DNA of 64,000 nucleotides from an uncultured Coriobacteriales bacterium (GCA_934646835.1 CAKUES010000002.1:104557-168556); one strand, 5' to 3'; positions 38,857 through 47,443 are shown, counted from the stretch's first letter. Notes: generated by a model from the sequence alone, not told the origin. Numbers and translations are program-made.

Positions 38857-39443
38857 GAATCGTTGCCGGTGAGTTCAAGGGCAGGTCGATCGACTCTCCC
38901 AGCGAGAAGACGACCCGACCCACCACGGACCGCGTTCGCGAGTCTATGTTCTCCTCCATCCTCTCGCGAACCAGCGACCTGTCGCTTGCGGGCGTAAGCG
39001 TGCTCGACGCCTTTGGCGGCAGCGGCGCTTTGGGCTTCGAGGCCCTCTCGCGCGGGGCTTCGCGCTGCCAGTTCTGGGAGCAGGACTCCGATGCACGTGC
39101 CATCCTCGAGGCAAACGGCCGCTCCCTTGGCCTCGACAGCCGCCGCTTCTCCTGCAAGTCCGGCGACGTGCTCGAGTCTGCCAAGCGCCCCTTGAGCTTT
39201 GGGGCGCCCTACGGCTTGGTGCTGCTCGACCCGCCCTATGCGCTTGAGCCGAGCGCGGTTGTGTCGTTTGTCGAACAGCTTGTGTCCAATGGCGATGTCG
39301 CCAGTGGCTCCATCGTCGTCTACGAGCACGTTAAGGCTAATATGGATGCCGCTGCCGCGGCCTTCGGGGGCCTCGGGGGCGTTGAGATAACTGGACACAA
39401 GAAGTACGGCAAGATCGCCGTGCTCTACCTGGAGGTTCTGTAA
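38853..39443 (+). CDS. rsmD: 16S rRNA (guanine-966-N2)-methyltransferase
   Basis: 196 aa. Starts MRIVAGEFKGRSIDSP, then RPTTDRVRESMFS, SAM-binding VLDAFGGSGALGFEALSRG and catalytic DPPY in VLLDPPYAL. TTG start overlaps the recG stop (TTGA). The recG-rsmD-coaD order is widespread. Confidence 0.94.
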   Translation: MRIVAGEFKGRSIDSPSEKTTRPTTDRVRESMFSSILSRTSDLSLAGVSVLDAFGGSGALGFEALSRGASRCQFWEQDSDARAILEANGRSLGLDSRRFSCKSGDVLESAKRPLSFGAPYGLVLLDPPYALEPSAVVSFVEQLVSNGDVASGSIVVYEHVKANMDAAAAAFGGLGGVEITGHKKYGKIAVLYLEVL

Positions 39444-39445
39444 CG

Positions 39446-39931
39446 ATGCGCAAGGTCCTTATACCTGGCACTTTCGATCCCATCACCGCCGGTCACCTCG
39501 AGGTGATCGAGCGCTCGAGCCGTCTGTTCGACCAGGTGGTCGTCGGCATCGCCTTGTCCGAGATGAAGGGCGCAGGCCCGCTGTTCTCGCTTGAGGAGCG
39601 CCTGTCGCTTGCCAAGCGTGCCGTCGCGCACCTCGACAACGTCGAGGTCCTCACCTTCAGCAACCTGCTCGTCGACTTCGCGCGCGAGATCGGCGCCGTC
39701 GCCGTCGTCAAGGGCCTGCGCGCCACGACGGACTTCGAGTACGAGTTCCAGATGGCGGCTCTCAACTACCGCCTCGACTCCGAGCTCGAGACCCTCTTCG
39801 TCACCGCGAGTCCGGACTACACCTACATCTCCTCGAGCATCGTCAAGGAGCTGGCGAGCATGGGCGGCAACATCACCGGTATGGTGCCTCCTTGCGTTGA
39901 GCTCGCCTTGCGCGAACGCTTCAAGCGCTAG
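39446..39931 (+). CDS. coaD: Phosphopantetheine adenylyltransferase
   Basis: 161 aa. Transfers AMP to 4'-phosphopantetheine in CoA synthesis. Nucleotidyl motif GTFDPITAGHLEVIERSS, RLR-type AVVKGLRATTDFEYE, and C-terminal YISSSIVKELASMGG, all standard. Starts two bases after rsmD and ends in a terminator. Confidence 0.97.
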   Translation: MRKVLIPGTFDPITAGHLEVIERSSRLFDQVVVGIALSEMKGAGPLFSLEERLSLAKRAVAHLDNVEVLTFSNLLVDFAREIGAVAVVKGLRATTDFEYEFQMAALNYRLDSELETLFVTASPDYTYISSSIVKELASMGGNITGMVPPCVELALRERFKR

Positions 39932-39966
39932 GAGAGAGCAAGGCCGCCTCGTGCGGCGCCTTGTCG

Positions 39967-39996
39967 ACGGGGCCGGCTTTAGTCCGGCCCCGTTTT
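39967..39996 (+). terminator. Terminator after coaD
   Basis: Perfect 10-bp stem ACGGGGCCGG / CCGGCCCCGT, loop CTTTAGT, then TTT. Confidence 0.9.
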
Positions 39997-40111
39997 GCGT
40001 CAAGGGGCAAACCCCAAGCCTGCAGGGGAGGGGCACAGGCACCTTGTGCCCGCACTGCCGCGTGCCGTCTGGCTGCTGCATACCGCATGTAATCGAGATG
40101 TAACAGCCCGA

Positions 40112-40142
40112 TTGTCCGCGCTCGAGCCGGCTCGGGTATAAT
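40112..40142 (+). promoter_or_regulatory. Promoter of the carboxylase operon
   Basis: TTGTCC (40112-40117) and perfect TATAAT (40137-40142) with a 19-bp spacer, about 70 bases before the start. Probably drives the whole carboxyltransferase-accC-nusB-dxs-recN run. Confidence 0.65.
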
Positions 40143-40212
40143 TTTCGGTCTACTACTCCACAGTGGTAAACGCTGAGAGAACATTGAATTTGCTAAACCT
40201 CGAGAAGGGGGT

Positions 40213-42069
40213 ATGACTGCGATGAAGCCGATGTGCATCATGGACACCACGCTGCGTGACGCCCATCAGTCCCTTTGGGCTACGCGCATGGAAACAAGCG
40301 ATATGCTGCCCATCTTGCCTAAGATGGACAAGGTCGGTTACTGGGCGCTTGAAGTTTGGGGAGGCGCGACCTTCGACACGTGCCTGAGGTTCCTCGATGA
40401 GAACCCCTGGGAGCGCCTGCGCGTCATCAAGCAGCACTGCCCTAATACCCCGCTCTCGATGCTCACCCGTGGTCAGAACCTCGTCGGGTACCACCACTAC
40501 TCCAAAGACATCGTCAGCCGCTTCATCAAGGCCGCGCATCGCAACGGCATGGACGTCTTCCGCGTCTTCGACGCCCTCAACGACATCCGCAACGTCGTCG
40601 ACACCGCAGAGGCCCTCAACGAGTGCGGTGCTCACTTCGAGGGCGCTATCTCCTACACGATGAGCCCGGTTCACACCCTCGACTCCTATATCGAGTACGC
40701 CAACCAGCTCAAGGAGCTCGGCGCAGACTCCATCTGCATCAAGGACATGGCGGGCATGCTCGCGCCGTACCGTACCGAGCGCCTCGTCTCCGCCCTGCGC
40801 AAGGAAGTCGGCCTGCCCATTCACCTGCACTGCCACTACGTCGGCGGCATGGCTCCTGCCAACTACATCAAGGCCGCAGAGGCCGGCGCGGCCATCGTCG
40901 ACACCGCAACCGCACCTCTTGCCTTTGGCAACTCCCAGCCTGCCGTCGAGATGATCGTTGCCGCCCTCAAGGAGTCCGGCTACGACACCGGCCTCGACCT
41001 CGATCTGCTCTTCGAGATTGCAGAGTACTGGGAGGAGGTCCGCAAGCGCGGTAAGTACCGCCGCGGCATCTCCACGCTGGACCACATGAAGGTCTACACG
41101 CATCAGGTCCCCGGCGGCATGATGTCCAACCTCGTCTCCCAGCTCGAGATCCAGAAGGCCTCCGATCGCCTCGGCGAGGTCCTCGAGGAGATCCCGCGCG
41201 TGCGCGCCGAGGTCGGCTACCCGCCGCTGGTCACCCCGCTGTCCCAGATCGTGGGCACCCAGTCCGTCTTCAACGTCCTCACCGGCAAGCGCTGGTCGGT
41301 CGTCTCCAAGGAGATGAAGGACTACGTGGGCGGCTACTACGGCAAGGCCCCCGGCCCTATGGAGGACTCCGTCGTCGAGAAGGTCCTGGGCGGCGACAAG
41401 CCCCTCGACCCGAGCATCGCACCGGGTTCCCTGGTCACCACCACCTACGCCGAGCTCGAAGAGGAGATCGGCGACCTCGCAACGAGCGAGGAAGACGTCT
41501 TGATGTACGCGCTGTTCCCCAACGAGGCACGCACGTACCTTGAGAAGCACCGTAAAGTACCTACCGTCAACTTCCGCATGGACGAGGCAGTCAAGAGCAC
41601 GAAAGAGGAGGACTACGTGGATATCGCACAGATTCGAGAGCTCGTTAAGATGGTCGAGGAGGCCGGTATCGGCGAGATTACCGTCGAGGAGGCTGGCACC
41701 AAGATCGTCGTGCGCAACCCCAACATGCCCGCAGCTGCCGCAGCTCCCGTCGCAGTCGCCGCAGCAGCACCCGCTGCCGCAGCTGCCCCTGCTGCAGCGC
41801 CTGCAAGCGATCGTCCCGCTGGCTGGAAGGCCGTCAAGGCCCCGATGGTCGGCACCTTCTACGCCGCACCCGCACCCGGCGCCGACCCCTTCGTCAAGGT
41901 CGATGACAAGGTCTCTGCCGGCGATTCCATGTGCATCGTCGAGGCTATGAAGCTTATGAACGAGATCCCCGCAGAGGAGATGTGCATCGTGCGCGAGGTC
42001 TGCGTCGAAGACGGCGACCCCGTCGAGTACGGCACCGTCCTCTTCTACGTCGAGCCTATCTCCGAGTAG
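40213..42069 (+). CDS. Pyruvate carboxylase-type carboxyltransferase fused to AccB-type biotin carrier
   Basis: 618 aa. Residues 1-455 are a PycB/OadA carboxyltransferase: DTTLRDAHQSLWATRM, metal-binding HLHCHYVGGMAP, and carboxylated-Lys site CIKDMAGML. From residue 469 a complete AccB-like carrier follows: DIAQIRELVKMVEEAGI, an Ala/Pro hinge, then PMVGTFYAAPAPG and biotin Lys580 in VEAMKLMNE. OadA/PycB carriers normally have PMPGTV-type sequence, so the C-terminus is of acetyl-CoA carboxylase origin. With accC next door this makes a two-subunit pyruvate carboxylase or a shared system. Start could be ATG 40213 or 40222. Confidence 0.9.
   Translation: MTAMKPMCIMDTTLRDAHQSLWATRMETSDMLPILPKMDKVGYWALEVWGGATFDTCLRFLDENPWERLRVIKQHCPNTPLSMLTRGQNLVGYHHYSKDIVSRFIKAAHRNGMDVFRVFDALNDIRNVVDTAEALNECGAHFEGAISYTMSPVHTLDSYIEYANQLKELGADSICIKDMAGMLAPYRTERLVSALRKEVGLPIHLHCHYVGGMAPANYIKAAEAGAAIVDTATAPLAFGNSQPAVEMIVAALKESGYDTGLDLDLLFEIAEYWEEVRKRGKYRRGISTLDHMKVYTHQVPGGMMSNLVSQLEIQKASDRLGEVLEEIPRVRAEVGYPPLVTPLSQIVGTQSVFNVLTGKRWSVVSKEMKDYVGGYYGKAPGPMEDSVVEKVLGGDKPLDPSIAPGSLVTTTYAELEEEIGDLATSEEDVLMYALFPNEARTYLEKHRKVPTVNFRMDEAVKSTKEEDYVDIAQIRELVKMVEEAGIGEITVEEAGTKIVVRNPNMPAAAAAPVAVAAAAPAAAAAPAAAPASDRPAGWKAVKAPMVGTFYAAPAPGADPFVKVDDKVSAGDSMCIVEAMKLMNEIPAEEMCIVREVCVEDGDPVEYGTVLFYVEPISE
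41606..41619 (+). promoter_or_regulatory. Internal ribosome binding site and GTG at the domain junction
   Basis: Inside the fusion gene, AGGAGG (41606-41611) is followed after five bases (ACTAC) by an in-frame GTG (41617), encoding residue 469. From there the frame encodes a full-length AccB-like protein. Spacing and sequence are as good as at real starts in this window. Confidence 0.6.
41617..42069 (+). CDS. accB: Possible free biotin carboxyl carrier protein from internal start
   Basis: 150 aa if translation begins at GTG 41617. The predicted product starts MDIAQIRELVKMVEE, exactly where stand-alone AccB proteins start, and carries biotin Lys112. Such a second product would provide a carrier for acetyl-CoA carboxylase while the long form serves the carboxyltransferase. 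No accA/accD is in the window. In-frame with, and fully contained in, the longer gene; not demonstrated. Confidence 0.45.
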   Translation: MDIAQIRELVKMVEEAGIGEITVEEAGTKIVVRNPNMPAAAAAPVAVAAAAPAAAAAPAAAPASDRPAGWKAVKAPMVGTFYAAPAPGADPFVKVDDKVSAGDSMCIVEAMKLMNEIPAEEMCIVREVCVEDGDPVEYGTVLFYVEPISE

Positions 42070-42076
42070 GGGCTGC

Positions 42077-43435
42077 ATGATGTTTGACAAGATCCTTATC
42101 GCGAACCGCGGCGAGGTCGCGGTTCGCATCATCCGCGCTGCGCATGAGCTCGGCGTGAAGACCGTCGTCGTCTACTCCGAGGCCGACGCGGACTCTTTGC
42201 CCGTCAAGCTCTCCGACGAGGCCGTCTGCATCGGCCCGGCACCCTCTGCCAAGTCCTATCTGGTGATCCAAAACATCATCGGTGCGGCTCAGATCACCGG
42301 TGCACAGGCCATCCACCCCGGCTACGGTTTCCTCTCTGAGAGCGCGGAGTTCGCGCGCGCCTGTGCCGACAACGACATCGTCTTCATCGGCCCGAGCCCC
42401 GAGGCCATCGAGCAACTCGGCGACAAGGCCCATGCCAAGGCGACCATGACCAAGCTCGGCGTTCCCACGGTCCCCGGCTCCGACGGCGCCGTCGAGACCG
42501 CAGAGGAAGCGGCCCGCTTCGCCGAAGAGGTTGGCTACCCTGTGCTCATCAAGGCTTCCGCCGGTGGCGGTGGCAAGGGCATGCGCGTGGCAGAGAGCGC
42601 AGACGAGCTCGAGAAGATGTTCACCGCTGCCAAGACGGAGGCTGCCGTCTCCTTTGGCAACGACGAGGTCTACCTCGAGAAGTACCTCTCGCATCCCCGC
42701 CACGTCGAGGTTCAGCTGCTTGCAGACACCTGCGGCAACGCCATGCACCTCTGCGAGCGCGACTGCTCTATCCAGCGCCGTCACCAAAAGCTCCTCGAGG
42801 AGGCGCCTAGCCCCGCTTTGGACGAGGCTACCCGTCAGGCGATGGGCGAGGCCGCCCTCAAGGCAGTCCGCGGCGTCGGCTACGTCAACGCCGGCACCAT
42901 CGAGTTCTTGCTCGATACGGACGGGCGCTTCTACTTCATGGAGATGAACACCCGCGTTCAGGTCGAGCACCCGGTCTCCGAGCAGATCACCGGCACGGAC
43001 ATCATCAAGGAGCAGCTGCGCATCGCCGCAGGTGAGCCCATCTCCATCGCCGACAGGGCCCCTCTGTCCCCGCTGGCCCATGCCATCGAGTTCCGCATCA
43101 ACGCGGAGGACCCCTCCAAGGGCTTCATGCCCTGCCCGGGCACTATCACGCGCTTCGACCTCCCCGGCGGCCCCGGTGTGCGCGTCGACACGCACATCCG
43201 CGCCGGTTACAAGGTCCCGCCGACCTACGACTCGCTGCTCGCCAAGCTCATCGTGTGGGGCGATACCCGCGAGGAGGCCATCGCACGCGGCAAGCGCGCA
43301 CTCGACGAGTTCGTCATCGAGGGCATTGCCACGACGATCCCGTTCCACAAAGCGGTGCTCGAAAACGATGCATTCCTGTCCGGTGAGGTTTACACTGACT
43401 TTATCGAAACTCACATGAACGGAGGAGAGCTGTGA
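42077..43435 (+). CDS. accC: Biotin carboxylase
   Basis: 452 aa ATP-grasp enzyme that carboxylates biotin using bicarbonate and ATP. KILIANRGEVAVRIIRA, HPGYGFLSE, Gly-rich ASAGGGGKGMR, and MEMNTRVQVEHPVSE are all intact. Starts seven bases after the carrier-domain stop and overlaps the next gene by four bases (GTGA). Could serve either pyruvate carboxylase or acetyl-CoA carboxylase. Confidence 0.97.
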   Translation: MMFDKILIANRGEVAVRIIRAAHELGVKTVVVYSEADADSLPVKLSDEAVCIGPAPSAKSYLVIQNIIGAAQITGAQAIHPGYGFLSESAEFARACADNDIVFIGPSPEAIEQLGDKAHAKATMTKLGVPTVPGSDGAVETAEEAARFAEEVGYPVLIKASAGGGGKGMRVAESADELEKMFTAAKTEAAVSFGNDEVYLEKYLSHPRHVEVQLLADTCGNAMHLCERDCSIQRRHQKLLEEAPSPALDEATRQAMGEAALKAVRGVGYVNAGTIEFLLDTDGRFYFMEMNTRVQVEHPVSEQITGTDIIKEQLRIAAGEPISIADRAPLSPLAHAIEFRINAEDPSKGFMPCPGTITRFDLPGGPGVRVDTHIRAGYKVPPTYDSLLAKLIVWGDTREEAIARGKRALDEFVIEGIATTIPFHKAVLENDAFLSGEVYTDFIETHMNGGEL

Positions 43436-43809
43436 AAGACAAGAACACCACGCAGGGCATCTGCGTAAACGGCATCACCATCGCCCCCGGCGTTGTCGAG
43501 ACCATCGTGTCTTTGGCTGCCGCCGAGGTCCCTGGCATTGCAAGCGTCGGCAGCGCTGGCGCCTTCTCTGCCATCACCGCTGCCCTCAACGCAGGGCGCT
43601 CCGTGCCCACTGCGGGCATCAAGCTGACGGTTGCGGAGGACAACTCCATCGCCGTCGACATCACTGTTCAGGCATACTACGGCTACCGTCTGTCCGACGT
43701 CGCCGAGCAGGTTCGCAGCGCCATCGCAGACGCCCTCAAGGCTCAGATCGGCGCAGAGACCTCCTCTGTGGACGTCCATGTCGATGCGTTGGCCTTCGAG
43801 GAGAACTAG
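43432..43809 (+). CDS. Asp23/Gls24 family protein (YqhY-like)
   Basis: 125 aa DUF322 protein with GITIAPGVVETIVSLAA, EVPGIASVGSAG and VDITVQAYYGYRLSDVAEQ. GTG start overlaps the accC stop. In B. subtilis yqhY likewise lies between accC and nusB, and its loss disturbs acetyl-CoA carboxylase; a role in tuning the neighbouring carboxylase is therefore plausible here but is inference. Confidence 0.9.
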   Translation: MKDKNTTQGICVNGITIAPGVVETIVSLAAAEVPGIASVGSAGAFSAITAALNAGRSVPTAGIKLTVAEDNSIAVDITVQAYYGYRLSDVAEQVRSAIADALKAQIGAETSSVDVHVDALAFEEN

Positions 43810-43812
43810 CAC

Positions 43813-44415
43813 ATGGGTTCCAAGTCCAAGACTCTCACCAACACCGCGTCGCGCCGCCAGGCCCTGCAGGCCATGTTCCAGCAGGAGTTCTGCGGCCTTG
43901 ACCTCTCTGCACTCGATGCTGGTTCCAAGGACCTGCTCGTCGTCTCCTTCTGCCCCAAGGGCGTTCAGGATACGGAGCTCGTCGGCGAGCCTCTCAACGA
44001 CTATGCCAAGGAGCTCATCTCCGGCATCATCGCCAACCAGGAGGAGATCGATTCCTGGATCTCTGCAGCGGCTGACAACTGGGCGATCGAGCGCATGCAA
44101 AACGTCGACCGCAACATCATCCGCCTCGCATGCTATGAGCTCGCCTTCGTCGGCGAGATCCCCACGCCCGTTGCCATCAACGAGGCCGTCGAGGTTGCCA
44201 AGGTCTTCGGTGGCGACGAGAGCCCCAAGTTCGTCAACGGCGTGCTCGGCCGCATCGCCAAGAAGCTGGCAGAGGACGGCCGTATCCTCGACAACGAGCT
44301 CACTCAGGCCCAGCAGTCCGCAGATCAGGATGCTGATGCTGTCGATCAGACCGACGCTGACGCTGCCGACCAGGCTGACGCTGCAGTCGCTTCTGAGGTC
44401 GAGGACGCCGAGTAA
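43813..44415 (+). CDS. nusB: Transcription antitermination factor NusB with acidic tail
   Basis: 200 aa against a usual 130-150. Core: RRQALQAMFQQEF, WISAAADNWAIERMQNVDRNIIRLA, PTPVAINEAVEVAKVFG and KFVNGVLGRIAKKL. The last 38 residues are an Asp/Ala/Gln-rich acidic extension (DADAVDQTDADAADQADA) of unknown role. Acts with NusE at boxA in rRNA operons. TAATG overlap with xseB. Confidence 0.95.
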   Translation: MGSKSKTLTNTASRRQALQAMFQQEFCGLDLSALDAGSKDLLVVSFCPKGVQDTELVGEPLNDYAKELISGIIANQEEIDSWISAAADNWAIERMQNVDRNIIRLACYELAFVGEIPTPVAINEAVEVAKVFGGDESPKFVNGVLGRIAKKLAEDGRILDNELTQAQQSADQDADAVDQTDADAADQADAAVASEVEDAE

Positions 44416-44705
44416 TGGCCGAATACGGCACATTTTCCGAGGTCCGTGCCCGCTTGGACGAGATCGTTGCGGAGGTCCGCAAAAAGGACCTCTCCCTTGA
44501 GAAGAGCCTCGACCTCTACGAGGAGGCCATCAAGCTCGGCAACAGGGCCGCAGAGCTCGTCGACAAGCCCGATTTCTCCGATGAGGAGCTTCTGGCTGCC
44601 TCGGAGGGGGAGGGCGCGTCTGGGCAGGAAGATGGAGATGCTGCGCTTAATGACGGCGCAGAGCTTGACGAATCCGCCCATCAAGTAGAGACTTCGGATA
44701 ACTGA
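44415..44705 (+). CDS. xseB: Exodeoxyribonuclease VII small subunit
   Basis: 96 aa; residues 1-55 are the XseB helical hairpin (LDEIVAEVRKKDLSLEKSLDLYEEA-type, here split around DLSLEKSLDLYEEAIKLG). The rest is an acidic tail. Starts on the last base of the nusB stop. The large subunit xseA, usually adjacent in Firmicutes, is not in this window. Confidence 0.9.
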   Translation: MAEYGTFSEVRARLDEIVAEVRKKDLSLEKSLDLYEEAIKLGNRAAELVDKPDFSDEELLAASEGEGASGQEDGDAALNDGAELDESAHQVETSDN

Positions 44706-44738
44706 CAGTACCCGAGTAGTAAGAGAACTTAAAAGCCT

Positions 44739-46610
44739 ATGGCATCTATACTCGAGACAATTCAAGGCCCTTCCGATCTGAAGGGCCTCTCTTTCGCAGA
44801 GCTCAATCAGCTCGCTGGCGAGCTGCGCCGCGAGATGGTTGAGGCTACCTCCGTTCACGGCGGTCACCTCGCCTCCTCGCTCGGCTCTGTGGAGACCATC
44901 CTCGCCCTGCACCGCGTGCTGGACTGCCCCAAGGACCGCATCGTCTTCGATGTGGGTCACCAGGCATACGCGCACAAGCTCCTCACGGGGCGTCGCGAGC
45001 AGTTCAAGGACCTGCGCTCGCTTGGTGGCATCTCGGGCTTTCCCAAGATCACGGAGAGCCCTTACGACTCCCATGACTCCGGCCATGCCTCAGACGCCCT
45101 TTCGACCGCCCTGGGCTACGCGTTGGCGCGCGATCTGGACGGCGGCGACGAGACCATCGCGGTCGTCGTCGGCGACGCGTCGTTTTCTGGCGGCATGTCG
45201 CTTGAGGCCCTCAACCAGATTGGTCAGAGCAAGACGCGCCTCATCATCATCCTCAATGACAACGGCATGTCCATCTCCGTCAACGTCGGTGGCTTCTCCA
45301 ACTTCCTCGGCCGCGTGCGCCTCTCAGACGCCTACCAGGAGGTTAAGGAGCGCTATGAGTCCACGTGGGAGAACCGTGGCAAGATCGGCCAGTTCGTCAA
45401 GTACTCGAGCTCTGTCTTGCGCGGCGGCATCAAGCAGATGGTCACCCCGGAGGGCGAGATGTTCTTCGAGGGCTTCGGCGTTACCTACGTCGGTCCCTTC
45501 GACGGCCACGACGAGGCAAACCTCGAGGAAGTCATCAGGGATGCGAAGGAGTTCGACGGGCCTGTCCTCATTCACGTGGTCACTAAGAAGGGCAAAGGCT
45601 ACCTGCCTGCAGAGGAGCATCCCGATACCTTCCACGGCGTGAGCCCCTTCGACATCGACACGGGCATCGTCAAGAAGAAGGCGGGCGCGCCCTCTTGGAC
45701 CTCGGTCTTTGCCGACGAGCTGTGCAAGCTCGGCGCGCAGGACGAAAACGTCGTTGCTATTACTGCGGCCATGCCCTCCGGTACCGGCCTCAACAAGTTC
45801 GAGGAGCTCTACCCGAAGCGCTTCTTCGATGTCGGCATCGCAGAGGAGAATGCGGTGGGCATCTCCTCCTCGCTCGCGATGGCGGGCAAGCTGCCCTTCG
45901 TCGCCATCTACTCGACCTTCATCCAGCGCGCGTTCGACCAGATGATCATCAACGTTGCGCTGCAAAAACAGCATGTGGTGTTCTGCCTCGACCGCGCTGG
46001 TTTGGTGGGCGAGGACGGCCCCACCCATCACGGCTCATTCGACCTGTCCTTCATGCGCCTCATTCCCGGCATGACGGTTTTGGCGCCTTCCTCCGATATG
46101 GAGCTGCGTCGCGCTATCCGCTGCGCTTACGAGGCCACAGGCCCCGTCTGCATCCGCTACGGCAGGGGATCTGCCGTTGTCGAGGATGGCGACGAGGTCA
46201 CCGCATGGGAGTACGGCAAGGCTCGCATCCTGCATGACGGCGGCAAGGACGTTGCCTTCCTCTCCGTTGGCAGCATGGTTAAGTCCGCCATGCAGGCCTC
46301 CCGTATCCTCGAGGCCCAGGGCATCGGCTGCACGGTGTGGGATATGCGCTTCGTGAAGCCTGTCGACGCTGCGGCGGTGGCTGCAGCGGCAGAGTGCGAC
46401 TGCGTGGTCACCATCGAGGAGAACACGGTCGTCGGCGGCTTTGGCAGCGCCGTTTTGGAGGAGGCCATGAGGCTTGGGCTCAACAAGAAGATCCACCGCC
46501 TTGCGCTCCCGGATGCTTTTGTCGAGCAGGGTCCCGTTGACGACTTGCGCCGCATCTGCGGGCTCGACCCGGAGGGCGTGGCCAACTACGTCTTGGAGGT
46601 TCGTCGCTGA
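44739..46610 (+). CDS. dxs: 1-deoxy-D-xylulose-5-phosphate synthase
   Basis: 623 aa TPP enzyme, first step of the MEP isoprenoid pathway. HGGHLASSLGSVE, VFDVGHQAYAHKLLTGR, and C-terminal transketolase parts EDGPTHHGSFDLSFM and VVGGFGSAVLEEAM. The TPP/Mg motif usually GDG reads GDASFSGGMSLEALN, so the last Gly is Ala; the metal-ligand Asp and downstream LNDNGMSIS remain. Likely active. Ends overlapping tlyA (TGATG). Confidence 0.95.
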   Translation: MASILETIQGPSDLKGLSFAELNQLAGELRREMVEATSVHGGHLASSLGSVETILALHRVLDCPKDRIVFDVGHQAYAHKLLTGRREQFKDLRSLGGISGFPKITESPYDSHDSGHASDALSTALGYALARDLDGGDETIAVVVGDASFSGGMSLEALNQIGQSKTRLIIILNDNGMSISVNVGGFSNFLGRVRLSDAYQEVKERYESTWENRGKIGQFVKYSSSVLRGGIKQMVTPEGEMFFEGFGVTYVGPFDGHDEANLEEVIRDAKEFDGPVLIHVVTKKGKGYLPAEEHPDTFHGVSPFDIDTGIVKKKAGAPSWTSVFADELCKLGAQDENVVAITAAMPSGTGLNKFEELYPKRFFDVGIAEENAVGISSSLAMAGKLPFVAIYSTFIQRAFDQMIINVALQKQHVVFCLDRAGLVGEDGPTHHGSFDLSFMRLIPGMTVLAPSSDMELRRAIRCAYEATGPVCIRYGRGSAVVEDGDEVTAWEYGKARILHDGGKDVAFLSVGSMVKSAMQASRILEAQGIGCTVWDMRFVKPVDAAAVAAAAECDCVVTIEENTVVGGFGSAVLEEAMRLGLNKKIHRLALPDAFVEQGPVDDLRRICGLDPEGVANYVLEVRR

Positions 46611-47434
46611 TGGCGCAGTCAAAACCGCGTCTGGACGAGCTTTTGGTTGAGCGCGGTTTCTTCCCCAATGTCCACGACGCCCAAGTGGCGGTCTTGGCGG
46701 GGGAGGTCATCGTCGGCGAGCACAGGGAGACTTCTGCCGGCAAGCGCCTCAAGCCGGATGTCGCCATTCGCCTCAAATCCCAGTCGCGATTTGTCTCGCG
46801 TGGTGGAGAGAAGCTCACCGGCGCCCTCAAGGCCTTCAACCTCGATGTCACGGGCTTGCATGCGGCAGACCTTGGTTGCTCCACTGGTGGTTTCACCGAT
46901 TGCCTGCTCAAGGCAGGTGCCGCGAGCGTGAGCTCTATCGATGTCGGTTACGGCCAGTTCTCGTGGATGCTGAGAAACGACGAGCGTGTGAGCCTCTTCG
47001 AGCGCACCAACGTTCGCGGCATCGATGTCCAGGCTGTTGGGGGTCCCTTCGAGCTCGTTGTCGGAGATCTCTCCTTTGTCAGCCTCAAGAGCCTCATGCC
47101 GGATATCGCGCGCATGCTCGCGCCGGAGGCAACGCTTGCCATCCTCGTAAAGCCGCAGTTCGAGCTCGACGCCGATCAAATAGGTGAGGGCGGCATCGTC
47201 CGCGACCCCGCTTTGCACGAGCTTGCGCTCAACCAAGCGCTCGATGCTGCCACCGAGTGCGGTCTTGTCGTGCTCGACGTCGCTTACTCGCCTGTCAAGG
47301 GCACCAAGGGCAACGTCGAGTTTCTCATGCGCGCAACTCAGCCTCTCGTCGAAGGCGATGCACCCGCGCACGTTAGCGACGAGCTTCGCGACAAGGTGCG
47401 CGAGGTCGTTGCCAGCGCCCATGATTCCCTGTGA
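46610..47434 (+). CDS. tlyA: TlyA family rRNA 2'-O-methyltransferase
   Basis: 274 aa. N-terminal S4 RNA-binding domain (RLDELLVERGFFPNVHDAQ), then FtsJ-like SAM domain with ADLGCSTGGFTDCLLKAGA and LVKPQFELDADQIGEGG. In mycobacteria TlyA methylates 16S C1409 and 23S C1920. Position between dxs and nadK matches yqxC in Bacillus. Confidence 0.93.
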   Translation: MAQSKPRLDELLVERGFFPNVHDAQVAVLAGEVIVGEHRETSAGKRLKPDVAIRLKSQSRFVSRGGEKLTGALKAFNLDVTGLHAADLGCSTGGFTDCLLKAGAASVSSIDVGYGQFSWMLRNDERVSLFERTNVRGIDVQAVGGPFELVVGDLSFVSLKSLMPDIARMLAPEATLAILVKPQFELDADQIGEGGIVRDPALHELALNQALDAATECGLVVLDVAYSPVKGTKGNVEFLMRATQPLVEGDAPAHVSDELRDKVREVVASAHDSL

Positions 47435-47443
47435 GGTCAACCG

